Source of the DNA: Domibacillus indicus
Lineage (GTDB): Bacteria > Bacillota > Bacilli > Bacillales > Domibacillaceae
Reading direction: 5' to 3'
Assembly (NCBI RefSeq): GCF_023715895.1
Contig: NZ_JAMBOO010000018.1
Coordinates: forward strand, 23,818-87,817
Length of the DNA: 64,000 nt
Shown: positions 9,563 through 17,893 of the stretch, one piece after another
Position numbering within the stretch: the first letter of the stretch is position 1
Layout of the letters: the number at the start of each line of letters is the position of its first letter
Program-made: the position numbers and the translations under genes
Notes under the pieces: model-generated
Databases searched by the model: none
What the model was told of the DNA's origin: nothing
What the model saw: the letters and a program-made list of their open reading frames with translations, nothing else

Positions 9563-10263
9563 TACGCGTTTTATTAGTAGAAGACGAACAGCGGGTGGCT
9601 GCTCTGCACGCAAAGTATGTAGAAAGCATCAGCGGGTTTTCACTAGCCGCATCGGCTGGAACCGTGGAAGAAGCTATTTCGGTTATAGAAAACCAGGAAA
9701 TTGATCTTATTCTGCTCGATATTTTCATGCCGGGTCCACACGGATTATCATTGCTTACGTATGTAAGGGAAAAGGAAAAAGAAATAGATGTAATCGTCAT
9801 ATCTGCTGCTTCCGATATGGAACGGGTACAAAAAGCGATTCGCTATGGCGCAGTTGATTATTTAATTAAACCGTTTCAATTTGACCGGTTTGAAGAAGCA
9901 TTAAAAGAATATCGTGATAAACGAGCATTTATGACACAATCTCGCCAGGTCAGCCAGGAAGAATTGGACCGCCAGCTGCTTGGCAGGGGAGAACAGGATA
10001 TGCCGAAGGATATTCCAAAAGGGCTGACGAAAGCTACACTCAATCAAGTGTGGGAAGAGATTCAAAAAATAGAGGATGCTTTTTCAACAGAAGACATTGT
10101 TAAAAGAGTTGGCATTTCCGGTGTGTCTGCACGCAAGTATTTAAAGTTTCTCGCAGATATCGAAGTGCTTGATGTAAGGGTGGTTTATGGCACGGTAGGA
10201 CGCCCGGTTTATCAGCATACACGCAACTTTTCCAAGGAGTATATAATGAAAAACTTTCTGTAA
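9559..10263 (+). CDS. malR: Response regulator, MalR/CitT type
   Basis: Cytoplasmic regulator of 234 residues: receiver domain with acidic residues EDE at 8-10, phosphoacceptor D54 (ILLDIFMP), lysine in LIKPFQF, and a C-terminal helix-turn-helix (VGISGVSARKYLKFL). It starts inside the stop of malK (ATGA overlap) and ends at a strong terminator, closing the BASS-malK-malR operon. It probably activates the 2HCT symporter gene that follows after 117 bases. Confidence 0.85.
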   Translation: MIRVLLVEDEQRVAALHAKYVESISGFSLAASAGTVEEAISVIENQEIDLILLDIFMPGPHGLSLLTYVREKEKEIDVIVISAASDMERVQKAIRYGAVDYLIKPFQFDRFEEALKEYRDKRAFMTQSRQVSQEELDRQLLGRGEQDMPKDIPKGLTKATLNQVWEEIQKIEDAFSTEDIVKRVGISGVSARKYLKFLADIEVLDVRVVYGTVGRPVYQHTRNFSKEYIMKNFL

Positions 10264-10289
10264 GCAGTTTAAAACTGCTTACTTTTTTT
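10260..10289 (+). terminator. Intrinsic terminator after malR
   Basis: Stem GTAAGCAGTTT / AAACTGCTTAC immediately at the malR stop, followed by seven T residues. It separates the sensor operon from the symporter gene. Confidence 0.88.
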
Positions 10290-10323
10290 AATTAAAAAAC
10301 AATTTAAAAAAATAAATAATCTA

Positions 10324-10337
10324 TGATAACGCTTTAA
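10324..10337 (+). promoter_or_regulatory. Possible cre-like site upstream of the 2HCT symporter
   Basis: TGATAACGCTTTAA matches 12 of 14 positions of the CcpA consensus and lies 43 bases before the symporter start codon. Two mismatches, including the terminal CA, make this weak. Confidence 0.3.
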
Positions 10338-10380
10338 TTCCGGATAAGATGAAGCAAGAAACAAACAGGAGGTTATCACC

Positions 10381-11715
10381 ATGGGAGCAGAACGAAAATT
10401 GGAAACGTTTCCTTCAAACGAGCAAAAGCCATCTTTTTTTCAAAAATTAAATAGTATTACTGTAGGACCAGTTCCACTGCCGCTTTATGTGGTGCTGGCT
10501 GCTGTGATTTATGCAGCGTCTGTATACAATCAGCTGCCGCCGGACATGATTGGCGGGTTTGCCGTTATTATGATTATGGGTATGCTGATGGGCGACCTTG
10601 GAATGAAAATTCCCATTTTAAAAGACATTGGCGGTCCAGCCATTTTAGCACTTCTTGTTCCATCTATTTTAGTTTTCTTTGATTTAATTAACCCTAGCGC
10701 AACAGAAGCTGTTACAACGCTTATGAAAACATCGAACTTTTTATATTTATATATTTCGGTGCTTGTTGCCGGAAGTATTCTTGGGATGAACCGCAAAGTA
10801 TTGATCCAAGGGTTTACACGCATGTTTATCCCGCTTGTATTAGGGACGCTGGCATCTGTTGTGGCAGGCTGCCTTGTCGGCATGTTGTTTGGCTACAGCA
10901 TTAAGCATACGTTCTTTTACATTGTTGTGCCAATTATTGGCGGCGGTATTGGCGAAGGTATTCTGCCGTTGTCGCTTGCTTACGCGCAAATTTCTGGCGG
11001 TGCAGCTGAATCATTTGTTTCTCAAATGATCCCTGCAGCAGTAATCGGAAATATCGTCGCCGTTGTATGTGCCGGCCTTATGATGCGTCTTGGAGAGAAA
11101 AAACCTGAATTAACAGGAAACGGTGTCCTTGTTAAATCAAAAGAAGGGGACCAGATCTCCTCAGAAACAACGATTAACAAACCAGTTGATTTCTCGTTAA
11201 TGGGTGCGGGACTGTTAATTGCCTGCAGTTTCTTTATCTTCGGAAGCTTTGCCCACTTGTTCCTTGGTATTCCGGGACCTGTATTGATGATTGTCGGGGC
11301 AACGTTAGTAAAAATCTTTCAGGTTATGCCGGCACGAATGGAACAAGGCGCTTATCACTTGTACAAATTCGTTTCAACAAGCTTAACATGGCCTTTAATG
11401 GTCGGTCTTGGCATGCTGTACATTCCGCTTGAGGATGTAGTGAAAATTGTAACACCGGCTTACGTGATCGTATGTGCAGCCGTTGTCATTTCAATGGTTG
11501 CAACAGGCTACTTTGTCGGAAAGTTCATGAAAATGCATCCAATTGATGCAGCAATCGTAACAGGCTGCCACAGCGGTCTTGGCGGAACGGGTGACGTCGC
11601 GATTCTCTCAGCTTCAAATCGTATGTCACTGATGCCATTCGCGCAGGTAGCAACACGCTTAGGCGGCGCCTCTACGGTTATTTTAGCGACATTGCTAATG
11701 AAAATGTTTGGTTAA
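10381..11715 (+). CDS. maeN: 2HCT-family Na+/malate (citrate) symporter, MaeN-like
   Basis: Membrane symporter of 444 residues of the 2-hydroxycarboxylate transporter family. The two inverted halves carry the family's GGxG reentrant loops: PIIGGGIGEGILPLS in the first half and CHSGLGGTGDVAILSA in the second. The N-terminus is short and polar, then PVPLPLYVVLAAVIY begins the first helix. A strong AGGAGG precedes the ATG. Its position behind a malK-malR pair favours malate (MaeN); the related CimH takes citrate and malate, so the name is context-based. It has its own leader and terminator. Confidence 0.85.
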   Translation: MGAERKLETFPSNEQKPSFFQKLNSITVGPVPLPLYVVLAAVIYAASVYNQLPPDMIGGFAVIMIMGMLMGDLGMKIPILKDIGGPAILALLVPSILVFFDLINPSATEAVTTLMKTSNFLYLYISVLVAGSILGMNRKVLIQGFTRMFIPLVLGTLASVVAGCLVGMLFGYSIKHTFFYIVVPIIGGGIGEGILPLSLAYAQISGGAAESFVSQMIPAAVIGNIVAVVCAGLMMRLGEKKPELTGNGVLVKSKEGDQISSETTINKPVDFSLMGAGLLIACSFFIFGSFAHLFLGIPGPVLMIVGATLVKIFQVMPARMEQGAYHLYKFVSTSLTWPLMVGLGMLYIPLEDVVKIVTPAYVIVCAAVVISMVATGYFVGKFMKMHPIDAAIVTGCHSGLGGTGDVAILSASNRMSLMPFAQVATRLGGASTVILATLLMKMFG

Positions 11716-11716
11716 G

Positions 11717-11751
11717 AAAAACGCTTGTCTCAATCGAGACAAGCGTTTTTT
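11717..11751. terminator. Bidirectional intrinsic terminator
   Basis: A 15-base-pair stem, AAAAACGCTTGTCTC / GAGACAAGCGTTTTT, with loop AATC. It serves maeN and overlaps the stop of the convergent small gene. Confidence 0.9.
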
Positions 11752-11974
11752 ACTTTTTTCTTCTGTTTTGGCGATCCCGGTGGGCGGCAGCCAGCTCTTC
11801 TGCATCACCTTTTAGTAAGAAAAATGAAATCACACCGGAGAAAAGGGCCGCTCCCGCTGAAATAAGCAGGCGGGTATCACGTGCAATCATTGCATAATCC
11901 TTGTTTAACATCCAGGTGGCAATGGAAAAAACAATCACCATAACAGGAACGACAAAAACAAATCGCTTCAGCAT
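11750..11974 (-). CDS. Small two-TM membrane protein, unknown function
   Basis: A 74-residue protein with two hydrophobic segments (about 4-22 and 33-54), the turn KDYAMIARDTRLLIS between them and a strongly charged tail ending HRDRQNRRKK. AAAGGA lies about ten bases before the ATG. The gene fills the space between two terminator-bounded units and ends in the shared hairpin, which supports it being real. I recognise no named family. Confidence 0.6.
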   Translation of the reverse strand: MLKRFVFVVPVMVIVFSIATWMLNKDYAMIARDTRLLISAGAALFSGVISFFLLKGDAEELAAAHRDRQNRRKK

Positions 11975-12097
11975 TCTGGCCGCGTCCTTTCCGCTTTTTT
12001 CTTAGTGTAGCATATTCTTTTCCAAAAAGCGGGCCGCGCTGAGCTAATGCAGAGAAAGAAAAGTCCGCCTAAAATTTCGTGACACGAAGTTTTTTGT

Positions 12098-12103
12098 TAT
12101 AAT
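12098..12103 (+). promoter_or_regulatory. Probable -10 element (TATAAT) for the MFS gene
   Basis: A consensus TATAAT 37 bases before the GTG start; the -35 region (around 12075-12080) is poor. Confidence 0.5.
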
Positions 12104-12139
12104 AGTGGAACAGAATAAATAGAAATCAGGTGTAAGAAC

Positions 12140-13549
12140 GTGGAAGGAAAAAAAGAGACGCCCTTTTGGTCGATTATTTTTGCGGTTTTCTTCGGCAATT
12201 TTTTAGCTGTGATGAATACTTCTACTGTAAATGTAGCTGTCCCGGCGTTTATGAATCAATTTCATGCGGATCTGCCGGCAGCACAATGGACGGTAACAGG
12301 ATTTATGCTGGCAGCCGGAGCAGTAGCGCCGGCGGCAGGCTGGTTCGGTGCGCGCTTTGGCTTTAAGCGTGTGTATTTGGCTGCACTTATTGGCTTTTTT
12401 GTTTGTTCACTGATCAGTGTATTTGCCTGGAGTATTGAAAGCTTGATTGTGCTGCGTATTCTGCAGGGGATATTCAGCGGCATGATTATGCCGTCAACGA
12501 TGACACTTGTTTATAAAACGATTGAAAGAAAAAAACAGGCATACGGTATCAGCTTATGGAGTTTGTCTGCTGTACTTGCTCCGGCTCTTGGCCCGGTACT
12601 GGCCGGCTTTTTTATCGATGCCGCGGGCTGGCCGGCTCTGTTTTATGTAAACCTTCCGATTGCAGCGGCAGCTATCTGGGCAGCTGCGGTATTTATTCCC
12701 GGGACTGATGCAGGAGCGAAAATGCCATTTGATCTGCCCGGGCTCCTTTTGTCTTTTATCGGCAGTATTCTTCTTTTAACCGCTTTTGCTGAAGGGGAAT
12801 CATGGGGGTTCACGAGTGCAAAAACGCTCGGCGTTGCCGGAATCGCACTCGTTTTGCTGTTTTTATTTGTGCGGCGCGAGCTCCGTATCCAGTTTCCACT
12901 GCTGAACTTTGAAGTGCTGACGCACCGCCGTTATGCTTACAGTCTTTTGCTTAGTGCCGTTATGTCTATTGGGCTGTACGCAGGGGCATTTCTCGTGCCG
13001 ATTTTTCTCCAAAGCTCACTTGGATTTGGGGGCCTTGAAACAGGACTGATTATGATGCCCGGTGCGCTTGTGATGGCGCTGTTTACACCGGTAACCGGCA
13101 GGCTGTATGACAAAACAGGCCCGGCTCCTCTTATATTATCAGGCCTCGTCATTATGATTATTGGCAGTTATATGATGGGGAATTTGGATATCGAGACAAC
13201 GATCGCTTATGTCATCATCTGGACATCGGTGCGCTATCTTGGAATCGCTCTTTGTAATATGCCTATCACCAATGCGGGCATGTCCGCCATCCCAGTGGAG
13301 ATTGCCGGGTATGCCTCTGCACTCAATAACTGGGCACGCCAGTCAATTGCTTCTTTGTCTATCGCTTTGTTTTCAGCTCTGCTTGCTTTTCGTTCTTCGA
13401 TTTATGCAGGAGAAGGAACAGAGGCTCACGCTTCTTCTGCGATGGCAGCAGGGGATGTGTTTGTATACTCGCTCGTTCCGCTTGTAGTAGCATTGCCGCT
13501 GTCGTTTTTGTTAAAAGAAAAACGCGCTTTGGCTGAGAAAAGAGGCTAG
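12140..13549 (+). CDS. MFS drug exporter, DHA2 (EmrB/QacA) family
   Basis: Proton-driven efflux pump of 469 residues with about 14 membrane segments. Motif A-like GARFGFKRVYLAALIGF is near residues 70-86 and motif C-like sequence SAVLAPALGPVLAGFFID near 142-160, typical of 14-TM multidrug antiporters. The GTG at 12140 follows AGGTG at moderate strength. No TetR/MarR regulator is adjacent. The substrate cannot be read from sequence. Confidence 0.85.
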   Translation: MEGKKETPFWSIIFAVFFGNFLAVMNTSTVNVAVPAFMNQFHADLPAAQWTVTGFMLAAGAVAPAAGWFGARFGFKRVYLAALIGFFVCSLISVFAWSIESLIVLRILQGIFSGMIMPSTMTLVYKTIERKKQAYGISLWSLSAVLAPALGPVLAGFFIDAAGWPALFYVNLPIAAAAIWAAAVFIPGTDAGAKMPFDLPGLLLSFIGSILLLTAFAEGESWGFTSAKTLGVAGIALVLLFLFVRRELRIQFPLLNFEVLTHRRYAYSLLLSAVMSIGLYAGAFLVPIFLQSSLGFGGLETGLIMMPGALVMALFTPVTGRLYDKTGPAPLILSGLVIMIIGSYMMGNLDIETTIAYVIIWTSVRYLGIALCNMPITNAGMSAIPVEIAGYASALNNWARQSIASLSIALFSALLAFRSSIYAGEGTEAHASSAMAAGDVFVYSLVPLVVALPLSFLLKEKRALAEKRG

Positions 13550-13620
13550 TTATTGGAACAGCTGAAAAACGAGAGAGCAGGCTTTTCATCCTTGGCGGGT
13601 TGAGATTGTTTATTGAAGAT

Positions 13621-13656
13621 AAAAAACGATCCGGGGCTTCCGGATCGTTTTTTTTA
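13621..13656. terminator. Bidirectional intrinsic terminator
   Basis: Stem AAAAAACGATCCGG / CCGGATCGTTTTTT with a five-base loop, between the MFS gene and the convergent end of the thiamine operon. Confidence 0.88.
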
Positions 13657-14679
13657 TTGGAAATATTGATAATAAACCCGCTTGCTTTCTTCAACAGAAG
13701 ACACCCCTTGAATCAAAACGCGGCCGTCGCGGAAAGCCGTAACCGTATAAGGTGTTTGCTGAAAAGAAAGCAAAAAGCCATTTTGGTGCGTAATCGTGGT
13801 TGTTTGTTTAATATGATCCGCCAGCTTGGCCAGGTTTCGCTTCGTTACATCAGCTGGCCGGATTTGTACCGTGTCGCGTCCGCACAAAACCGCAAACTTG
13901 GTTGTCCGCTCGTACGATAAAAACGGGTAAACAGGTTCTGTGCCGCAGGAAGGGCAGTCTTGTTTTTTCATACGCTGCACATCAACCGACGAAAATTGGT
14001 TTTTCCATAAATCAAAAGAAAAAATGGTTCCGCGCAGTGCCTCTATGTTTCCTGAAAGCCATTTGAGCGCTTCCGCCGTTTGAACAGACGCAGTCATTTG
14101 CACAGCGGGCGAAATAATGCCAGCGGTGTCGCAGGTGGCGCCTGTTCCCGGCATCGTATCCATCAAGCAGTGGAGGCAGGGTGTTTCGCCCGGTACGATA
14201 AGCATGGATAAGCCGCCTGATGCTACACAAGCTCCATACACCCAGGGAATGCGCTTTTTTTGGGCGACATCGTTTAAGATAAAACGCACATCAAAATTAT
14301 CGGTGCCATCCACAATCAAATCGATATGGTATCGAGCTGTGATCTGCTCCAAAAAGGCCGCGTCGACGTCCTGGGTAAGGGCGGTGATGTGAACGTCAGA
14401 ATTAACTTCAGCCAGTCTTTTTCGCGCTGCTTCTGCTTTAGGCATCCGGTCTACAGCATCTTGCTCGGTGTACAAATTCTGCCGCTGTAAGTTAGAAAAA
14501 TCTACGTAATCCCGGTCTACAATCGTTACCTGCCCGACACCAGCGCGGACAATCATTTCTGCATTAGCCGCACCAAGAGCCCCAGCGCCAATGATCAGCA
14601 CATGTTTTGTCCGCAGCGAATCCTGTCCGCTTCGTCCAATGCCTGGAAACAGCACCTGTCTTGAGTACCGGTCCGTCAA
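13654..14679 (-). CDS. thiF: Sulfur-carrier protein ThiS adenylyltransferase ThiF
   Basis: E1-like enzyme of 341 residues that adenylates the C-terminal glycine of ThiS for sulfur loading in thiazole synthesis. The N-terminal ATP loop [19 protein letters not shown], the [13 protein letters not shown] segment, and two zinc CxxC pairs (PCLHC and CPSC) are present. The C-terminal 90 residues or so extend beyond the core and have no clear assignment. The start is TTG at 14679, overlapping the thiG stop codon in TTGA. It is the last gene of the operon; the B. subtilis operon continues with thiD, absent here. Confidence 0.9.
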   Translation of the reverse strand: MTDRYSRQVLFPGIGRSGQDSLRTKHVLIIGAGALGAANAEMIVRAGVGQVTIVDRDYVDFSNLQRQNLYTEQDAVDRMPKAEAARKRLAEVNSDVHITALTQDVDAAFLEQITARYHIDLIVDGTDNFDVRFILNDVAQKKRIPWVYGACVASGGLSMLIVPGETPCLHCLMDTMPGTGATCDTAGIISPAVQMTASVQTAEALKWLSGNIEALRGTIFSFDLWKNQFSSVDVQRMKKQDCPSCGTEPVYPFLSYERTTKFAVLCGRDTVQIRPADVTKRNLAKLADHIKQTTTITHQNGFLLSFQQTPYTVTAFRDGRVLIQGVSSVEESKRVYYQYFQ

Positions 14680-15443
14680 AGCACGCTCATTCCTTCAAGC
14701 GGGCTTGAAGCGTTCGCATGAAGTTTTTTCGGAATCCGTCCCGCCTGGAATCCGCCCCGTCCGGCAAGCACCGCGTATTTCATTGCTTCGGCCATTTGAA
14801 CCGGGTCCGCTGCGCCGGAAACCGCTGTGTTAAGCAGTACACCATCCGCCCCAAGCTCCATCGCTTTGGCTGCGTCAGATGGTGTGCCGATGCCAGCATC
14901 CACAATAACGGGTACATTCGCCTGCTCGATAATGTAATGAATATTGAGCGGATTGACAATTCCAAGGCCGGTGCCAATAGGGGATGCGCCCGGCATAATC
15001 GCATGGCATCCAAGGTCTTCGAGCCGCTTGGCCAGAAGTACGTCATCTGATGTATACGGAAGAACAATAAATCCTTCTTCTAAAAGCATTTCAGATGCAC
15101 GCAGGGTTTCAACGGGGTCAGGCAGCAACGTTTTGTCGCAGCCAATGACTTCTACTTTAATCATGTCACATAAACCGGATGCTTTCGCGAGCTTGGCGAT
15201 CCGTACTGCTTCTTCCGCCGTTTTGGCGCCCGCTGTATTTGGCAGAAGGGTATATTTTTTAACGTCAATTTTTTCTAAAAAGTTCGGCTGATTCGGCTCG
15301 AAAATGTTCATCCGCCGTACCGCAAACGTTAAAATTTCCGTTTCAGACGCTTCAACCGCCGCTTTTTGTATATCAAAATCAGGGAATTTGCCCGTGCCGA
15401 GCAACAGCCGGGATTCAAATGAGTAAGGTCCAATCTTTAACAT
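14676..15443 (-). CDS. thiG: Thiazole synthase ThiG
   Basis: TIM-barrel enzyme of 255 residues that condenses deoxyxylulose 5-phosphate, dehydroglycine and ThiS-thiocarboxylate. The Schiff-base lysine lies in [15 protein letters not shown] and the phosphate-binding part in [27 protein letters not shown]. The ribosome binding site GGAGGCGG is formed by the final glycine codons of thiS, so the two are tightly coupled. Confidence 0.95.
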   Translation of the reverse strand: MLKIGPYSFESRLLLGTGKFPDFDIQKAAVEASETEILTFAVRRMNIFEPNQPNFLEKIDVKKYTLLPNTAGAKTAEEAVRIAKLAKASGLCDMIKVEVIGCDKTLLPDPVETLRASEMLLEEGFIVLPYTSDDVLLAKRLEDLGCHAIMPGASPIGTGLGIVNPLNIHYIIEQANVPVIVDAGIGTPSDAAKAMELGADGVLLNTAVSGAADPVQMAEAMKYAVLAGRGGFQAGRIPKKLHANASSPLEGMSVL

Positions 15444-15445
15444 AT

Positions 15446-15649
15446 TTATCCGCCTCCTACAAATTGTACAATTTCCACACGGTCGCCATTTGCCAGCTTT
15501 TGATCGTCCCGCGTTGTTTTATCTAAAATAGACTGATTCAATTCCACAATGGCCAGATCTTTATTTAAACCAAAGTGATCCAGCAGGTCGCGTACCGTTC
15601 TTACATTTTCCGGTACATCTACTTCGCGTCCGTTTACAGTCATTTTCAT
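15446..15649 (-). CDS. thiS: Sulfur carrier protein ThiS
   Basis: Ubiquitin-like sulfur carrier of 67 residues ([19 protein letters not shown]...) ending in the GG tail (VGGG) that ThiF adenylates. The ATG at 15649 overlaps the thiO stop codon (ATGA). It lies between its oxidase partner and thiG, as in B. subtilis. Confidence 0.93.
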   Translation of the reverse strand: MKMTVNGREVDVPENVRTVRDLLDHFGLNKDLAIVELNQSILDKTTRDDQKLANGDRVEIVQFVGGG

Positions 15650-16782
15650 ACAGATGCTGCCTCCTTTTGGGGTAAAAAGCGCGCCGGAGAAAACGACGCA
15701 AGACGCGCCGCCGTTCTTGAACAGCCGCTCAAATATTTTTCCATTAACAGCCCAGTGGCAGGGCTCAGCAGGATGCCGTTTCGGTAATGCCCGGTGCATA
15801 TGTATAAGCCGTCAATAAAAGGGTGCGCACCGATAACAGGAAGATGGTCTGCCGCCTGGGGGCGGACTCCGGACCAGGTGCGTTCGATCATGCCCGTATC
15901 TAAAACCGGGAGCAGGCGGGCTGCGCGATTTAACAGCGAGCGAATGCCGCCGGCTGTAACAGACGGATCAAACGTATTTGGCGTGGAGGTCGCACCGATC
16001 AGCATTTCATTGTTTCTTTTTGGCACGATGTAGCAGCCATCAACTGCAAATACCGTTTTAACAGGCGCTTTTTCTGTCAGCTTCACGGATATACATTCGC
16101 CTTTTACAGGAATAACGGGCAGAGAGAAGCCGGTATCTGAAAGAAGAGAAGAACTCCACGCACCCGCTGCGTTAATGACACGATTCGCGTAGACATCACC
16201 CGATTTTGTTTGGACTCCGAGAACTTGTCCATCTTTTATTAGCAGCTTTTGAACAGCCGTGTGCTCATAAACGTGAACGCCTGCATTGGCTGCTGAACGA
16301 AGCAATGCAAGCGCAAGCAGCGGCGCTTTTACTTGATTGTCTTTTTCTAAATAAATCGCACCGGCTGTATGGCCCGTTAACTGAGGTTCTATTTTGGGAA
16401 TCTCTTCAGGCTCAAGCCAGGCAACAGTTGGATCTTTTTCCGACAAAAAACGGTATTGAGCTGCTAAAGCGTCCCGATCTTCTTCGGATGCGGCTACTTT
16501 TAGCAGGCCGGCTTTTCTGAGCTCAATGTCGACACCGGACTCTTCAAAAAGCTCATCACGCAGGTCGGGGAACAAATCCCTGCTCTCAAGAGCGATTTCC
16601 ATAAGCGGGTTTTCACACTCAAATTCATTTTGCGCTCCAAGCATACCGCCTGCAGCCATCGACGCTTTCCCAGCAGCGCCCGAATCAAACAGTGCAACTG
16701 AATAACCTGCTTTGGCAAGACGGTAGGCAATGGAACAGCCAATGACACCGCCGCCAATTAAAATATACTCATACTTGTTCAT
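15646..16782 (-). CDS. thiO: Glycine oxidase ThiO
   Basis: FAD enzyme of 378 residues that oxidises glycine to iminoacetate for thiazole formation. The Rossmann motif IGGGVIGCSIAYRLAKAG is near the N-terminus and GVRPQAADHLPVIGAHP near the C-terminus. I chose ATG 16782 (MNKYEYILIGGG), at proper distance from AAAGG; a GTG at 16794, which overlaps the tenI stop, lies too close to that ribosome binding site. Confidence 0.9.
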   Translation of the reverse strand: MNKYEYILIGGGVIGCSIAYRLAKAGYSVALFDSGAAGKASMAAGGMLGAQNEFECENPLMEIALESRDLFPDLRDELFEESGVDIELRKAGLLKVAASEEDRDALAAQYRFLSEKDPTVAWLEPEEIPKIEPQLTGHTAGAIYLEKDNQVKAPLLALALLRSAANAGVHVYEHTAVQKLLIKDGQVLGVQTKSGDVYANRVINAAGAWSSSLLSDTGFSLPVIPVKGECISVKLTEKAPVKTVFAVDGCYIVPKRNNEMLIGATSTPNTFDPSVTAGGIRSLLNRAARLLPVLDTGMIERTWSGVRPQAADHLPVIGAHPFIDGLYICTGHYRNGILLSPATGLLMEKYLSGCSRTAARLASFSPARFLPQKEAASV

Positions 16783-16790
16783 ATACGGTT

Positions 16791-17351
16791 TCACACCTTT
16801 CTGTTGAAAAAAGCCGAAATCATTGCAACACCGGAAGCACCTGCCTGCCGGACTGCTGGAATATTGCTCTGATCAATTCCGCCAATAGCGATGACCGGAA
16901 TGGCAACAGACTCGGTTACTTTGCGAAGAGCGTCGAGTCCTCGTCCAGGCAGGTTTTTTTTGGAGTTTGTGGCAAACACATGTCCAAAGTAAAGGTAATC
17001 AGCTCCGTCGGCTTCCGCTTTTTGGGCAGAAGAAACAGAATGAACGGACCGGCCGGCAAGCTTGTCAGGATGCTTCTGTTTAAAATGTGTCAGCCGTTCA
17101 TCATATTCAGAAAAGTGAACGCCTAATACCGGCAGAAAGGGCACCAGATCGGGTGATGAGTGAAGAATCAGTTTTTCGGGCGGCATTCCCCGCTCAATCA
17201 AGCCGGTCAGGTGAGTGAAAAGCTGTTGTGCAGACAATCCTTTTTCCCGGATACAAACAGCATTGATTTCTGGAAAAAGAGAAAGCAGCTTTGTTTGTAC
17301 ATGATCCGGCAGGCCGGCTCCATCAGTTACAGCATGAATCAGCTGCCTCAC
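16791..17351 (-). CDS. tenI: Thiazole tautomerase TenI
   Basis: ThiE-fold protein of 186 residues, closest in pattern to TenI rather than ThiE: GRSVHSVSSAQKAEADGADYLYFGHVFATNSKK and the glycine loop PVIAIGGIDQSNI. TenI aromatises the thiazole tautomer made by ThiG; it does not make thiamine phosphate. It is the first gene after the TPP riboswitch and terminator. Its start is unclear: the first in-frame codon, GTG at 17351, directly abuts AGGAG, leaving no spacing, and no later ATG/GTG/TTG precedes the conserved HAVTDG segment; a CTG at 17342 would be better spaced. tenA, upstream of tenI in B. subtilis, is absent. Confidence 0.85.
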   Translation of the reverse strand: MRQLIHAVTDGAGLPDHVQTKLLSLFPEINAVCIREKGLSAQQLFTHLTGLIERGMPPEKLILHSSPDLVPFLPVLGVHFSEYDERLTHFKQKHPDKLAGRSVHSVSSAQKAEADGADYLYFGHVFATNSKKNLPGRGLDALRKVTESVAIPVIAIGGIDQSNIPAVRQAGASGVAMISAFFNRKV

Positions 17352-17370
17352 CTCCTAAAACAAAATAAAA

Positions 17371-17402
17371 AGCGCTGCTTTCTTATAGAAGAAAGCAGCG
17401 CT
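17371..17402 (-). terminator. Riboswitch-controlled terminator of the thi operon
   Basis: Perfect 14-base-pair stem AGCGCTGCTTTCTT / AAGAAAGCAGCGCT with a four-base loop; on the minus strand it is followed by TTTTTATTTTG. It lies between the TPP aptamer and tenI, the usual place of the expression platform. Confidence 0.88.
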
Positions 17403-17436
17403 GAATGCATAAAGATGAACGGTTAAAAAGGTTTTC

Positions 17437-17530
17437 GCCACTTTCCTACGCCAGTATGAACTGGATCAGGTTCCAGGAATCCCAAAGTCACTCACTTTGA
17501 TCTCAGCCTTTTTAAAAGGCACCTCCAGTG
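17437..17530 (-). promoter_or_regulatory. TPP riboswitch (THI box)
   Basis: On the minus strand the leader contains the hallmark core: GGAGGTGCC, then GGCTGAGATCAAAG, later ACCTGATCCAGTTCATACTGG followed by GTAGGAAAGTGG, written here in parts. These are the conserved J2-3 CTGAGA and the P4/P5 ACCTGATC elements of thiamine pyrophosphate aptamers. TPP binding should favour the downstream terminator and shut off tenI-thiOSGF. Confidence 0.95.
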
Positions 17531-17640
17531 GAAGAATATTCAGTTTTTTTTAGGATAGCACAAATGAAAACAGGTGTCACGATAAATTCGTAAACTAAAA
17601 AAGCGGTCTCTTTTTCTTGTCCTTATTTGTCGCAAAGTAT

Positions 17641-17667
17641 GTTTCATAAAGTTTATTTCGGGGGAAT
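17641..17667 (+). promoter_or_regulatory. Candidate sigma-B promoter
   Basis: GTTTCA (17641-17646), 15-base spacer, GGGAAT (17662-17667), one mismatch in the -35 relative to GTTTAA and a GGGWAW-type -10. It would start transcription about 30 bases before the small FbpA-like gene. Spacing is at the upper end of the accepted range. Confidence 0.4.
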
Positions 17668-17703
17668 AAAATAAAGGCAACAAGAAAAAAGGGGAAGAAC
17701 ACC

Positions 17704-17850
17704 ATGAACACGACAGAAAATGAACAAATGATCTGGATTGAAAAGCTGATGGCTCAAGGGATTTTCAAGTATGGCGACCGCCAGCTTTATGAATTATCAA
17801 TGGAAGAATTAATGCATTTAAGCGACCAAAGTGAATCAATAGATAATTAA
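17704..17850 (+). CDS. FbpA-family microprotein (48 aa)
   Basis: A 48-residue protein reading MNTTENEQMIWIEKLMAQ then GIFKYGDRQLYELSMEELMH. The pattern IEKL..GIxK..DRQLYELSxxEL is that of the Fur-regulated basic protein A family of Bacillus, though this one is acidic rather than basic. AAGGGGAAG precedes the ATG. No Fur box is evident upstream; a possible sigma-B promoter is. The gene ends in a terminator shared with the convergent MFS gene. FbpA in B. subtilis belongs to the iron-sparing response; the role here is not known. Confidence 0.7.
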   Translation: MNTTENEQMIWIEKLMAQGIFKYGDRQLYELSMEELMHLSDQSESIDN

Positions 17851-17893
17851 AAACCGTTCAAGCGTTTCCATGCGCTTGAGCGGTTTTGTTTTT
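17850..17893. terminator. Bidirectional terminator overlapping the end of the MFS gene
   Basis: Arms AAAACCGTTCAAGCG and CGCTTGAGCGGTTTT with one wobble pair, followed by GTTTTT. The stop codon and last ten or so codons of the convergent MFS gene lie inside the hairpin. Confidence 0.8.

Noticed and set aside
16791..17351. Thiamine-phosphate synthase ThiE
   Set aside because: Same fold, but the sequence (GRSVHS, FGHVFATNSKK) and operon position match TenI, the thiazole tautomerase.
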